A DNA stretch of 6,835 nt. Origin: CAYJAD01 sp964370675. Its GTDB lineage: Bacteria > Desulfobacterota > Desulfovibrionia > Desulfovibrionales > Desulfovibrionaceae. The DNA lies in NCBI GenBank assembly GCA_964370675.1, contig CAYJKC010000070.1:1-6835 (forward strand), written 5' to 3'. Below are positions 6,516 through 6,835 of this stretch, piece after piece (positions within the stretch are counted from its first letter, which is position 1; each line of letters starts with the position of its first letter). The position numbers and the translations under genes were made by a program. A model generated the notes under the pieces. That model was given only the letters and a program-made list of their open reading frames with translations, was not told where the DNA came from and searched no databases.

Positions 6516-6550
6516 ACAATTTCCTTATTTTGATAATTGTTGAATTGTTG
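6516..6550 (-). repeat. tandem 8-bp repeat and inverted copy around the arsC ribosome binding site
   Basis: On the plus strand AATTGTTG is repeated twice without a gap (6535-6542, 6543-6550), and ACAATT, the complement of its first six bases, lies at 6516-6521 directly before the arsC ATG. In the mRNA either ACAAUU copy could pair with the AAUUGU beside the start codon and loop out the AAGGA site. The stem would be six A/U-rich pairs, so it is weak and may be chance. Confidence 0.35.
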
Positions 6551-6570
6551 ATATATTGAGTTAAAAAATT

Positions 6571-6835
6571 TTATCCTAAAAATCTAAAGATTAAGTAAGG
6601 GTAATACCCCAGGAGTTGTTTTGGGTTATTTGAACAACATTTATCAGTCAAATAAGCTACAATTTCAAGCATTAATGGAATATTAGCTTTATAACGCATA
6701 AAGCGACCTTCTCTTTCTACCTTCGCAAGTCCACTTTGCACAATGGCTTTTAGATGAAATGAAAGATTTGTTGGTGGAATTTCAAGTAGTTTTGCTATAT
6801 CCCCAGCAACCAATCCCTCAGGTGCACTTTTAACT
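6571..6835 (-). CDS. arsR: ArsR/SmtB-family arsenic repressor (5' end outside window)
   Basis: This dimeric winged-helix repressor should bind the operon promoter and leave it when trivalent arsenic binds. Only the C-terminal 87 residues are visible: the frame stays open to the window edge, so the TTG at 6813 is not the true start. PEGLVAGDIAKLL, then IPPTNLSFHLKAIVQSGL, is the recognition helix region typical of ArsR. REGRFMRYKAN is the wing, and a final helix ends in YLTDKCC. The E. coli-type CVC site in the DNA-binding helix is absent; the visible sensor candidate is the vicinal Cys pair at visible residues 66-67 (6634-6639), as in AfArsR-like repressors. Their third C-terminal Cys is not present, and the last residues (LLGYYPYLIFRFLG) are an unusual hydrophobic tail. 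It is the first visible gene of the operon, 55 nt before arsC. Confidence 0.92.
   Translation of the reverse strand, partial: VKSAPEGLVAGDIAKLLEIPPTNLSFHLKAIVQSGLAKVEREGRFMRYKANIPLMLEIVAYLTDKCCSNNPKQLLGYYPYLIFRFLG

Noticed and set aside
6571..6813. ArsR as a complete 80-aa protein starting at TTG 6813
   Set aside because: The frame continues without a stop to the window edge and the residues upstream (VKSAPEG) match the usual ArsR sequence, so the gene is simply cut by the window.
1..6835. CRISPR array, insertion sequence or transposase
   Set aside because: No regularly spaced repeats, transposase-like frames or terminal inverted repeats were seen.

Overview
This is a low-GC window that reads as chromosomal DNA of a Gram-negative bacterium, most likely a proteobacterium. 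The pointers are an E. coli-like class I glutaminyl-tRNA synthetase, a class II tRNA-Leu with encoded CCA, a periplasmic DUF547 protein with an AxA-type signal peptide, and AAGGA-type ribosome binding sites. An AT-rich relative of the Desulfovibrionaceae would fit, but the lineage is a guess from gene content and no marker here settles it.

Layout. Positions 1-55 are the 3' part of tRNA-Leu(UAA), followed by two hairpins, the second a strong intrinsic terminator. A FadR-type GntR regulator (281-928, minus) is transcribed divergently from glnS (1098-2789, plus). The 169 bp between them holds a candidate promoter in each direction and a short palindrome over the glnS -35 box. A strong, probably bidirectional terminator (2790-2831) separates glnS from a convergent minus-strand operon that fills the rest of the window.

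The operon, in transcription order (right to left), is: arsR-type repressor (5' end cut off by the window edge), thioredoxin-family arsenate reductase arsC, an ArsP-family permease, a 78-aa CPNC mini-thioredoxin, the arsenite efflux carrier acr3, and a secreted DUF547 protein. The gaps are about 55, 25, 19, 38 and 16 nt, and no terminator was seen between genes, so one transcript is likely. Its promoter should lie upstream of arsR, outside the window.

How it probably works: arsenic releases the repressor, ArsC reduces arsenate to arsenite, and ACR3 exports arsenite. The ArsP-like permease may export trivalent organoarsenicals or another thiol-reactive species. The mini-thioredoxin could supply electrons to ArsC or act with the permease. 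The DUF547 protein has no known function and is the least explained member. The core genes belong to well-known families; the less ordinary points are the combination (two different efflux permeases, a thiol-redox protein and a periplasmic unknown), the unusual ArsR C-terminus and the possible control of glnS by the divergent GntR protein.
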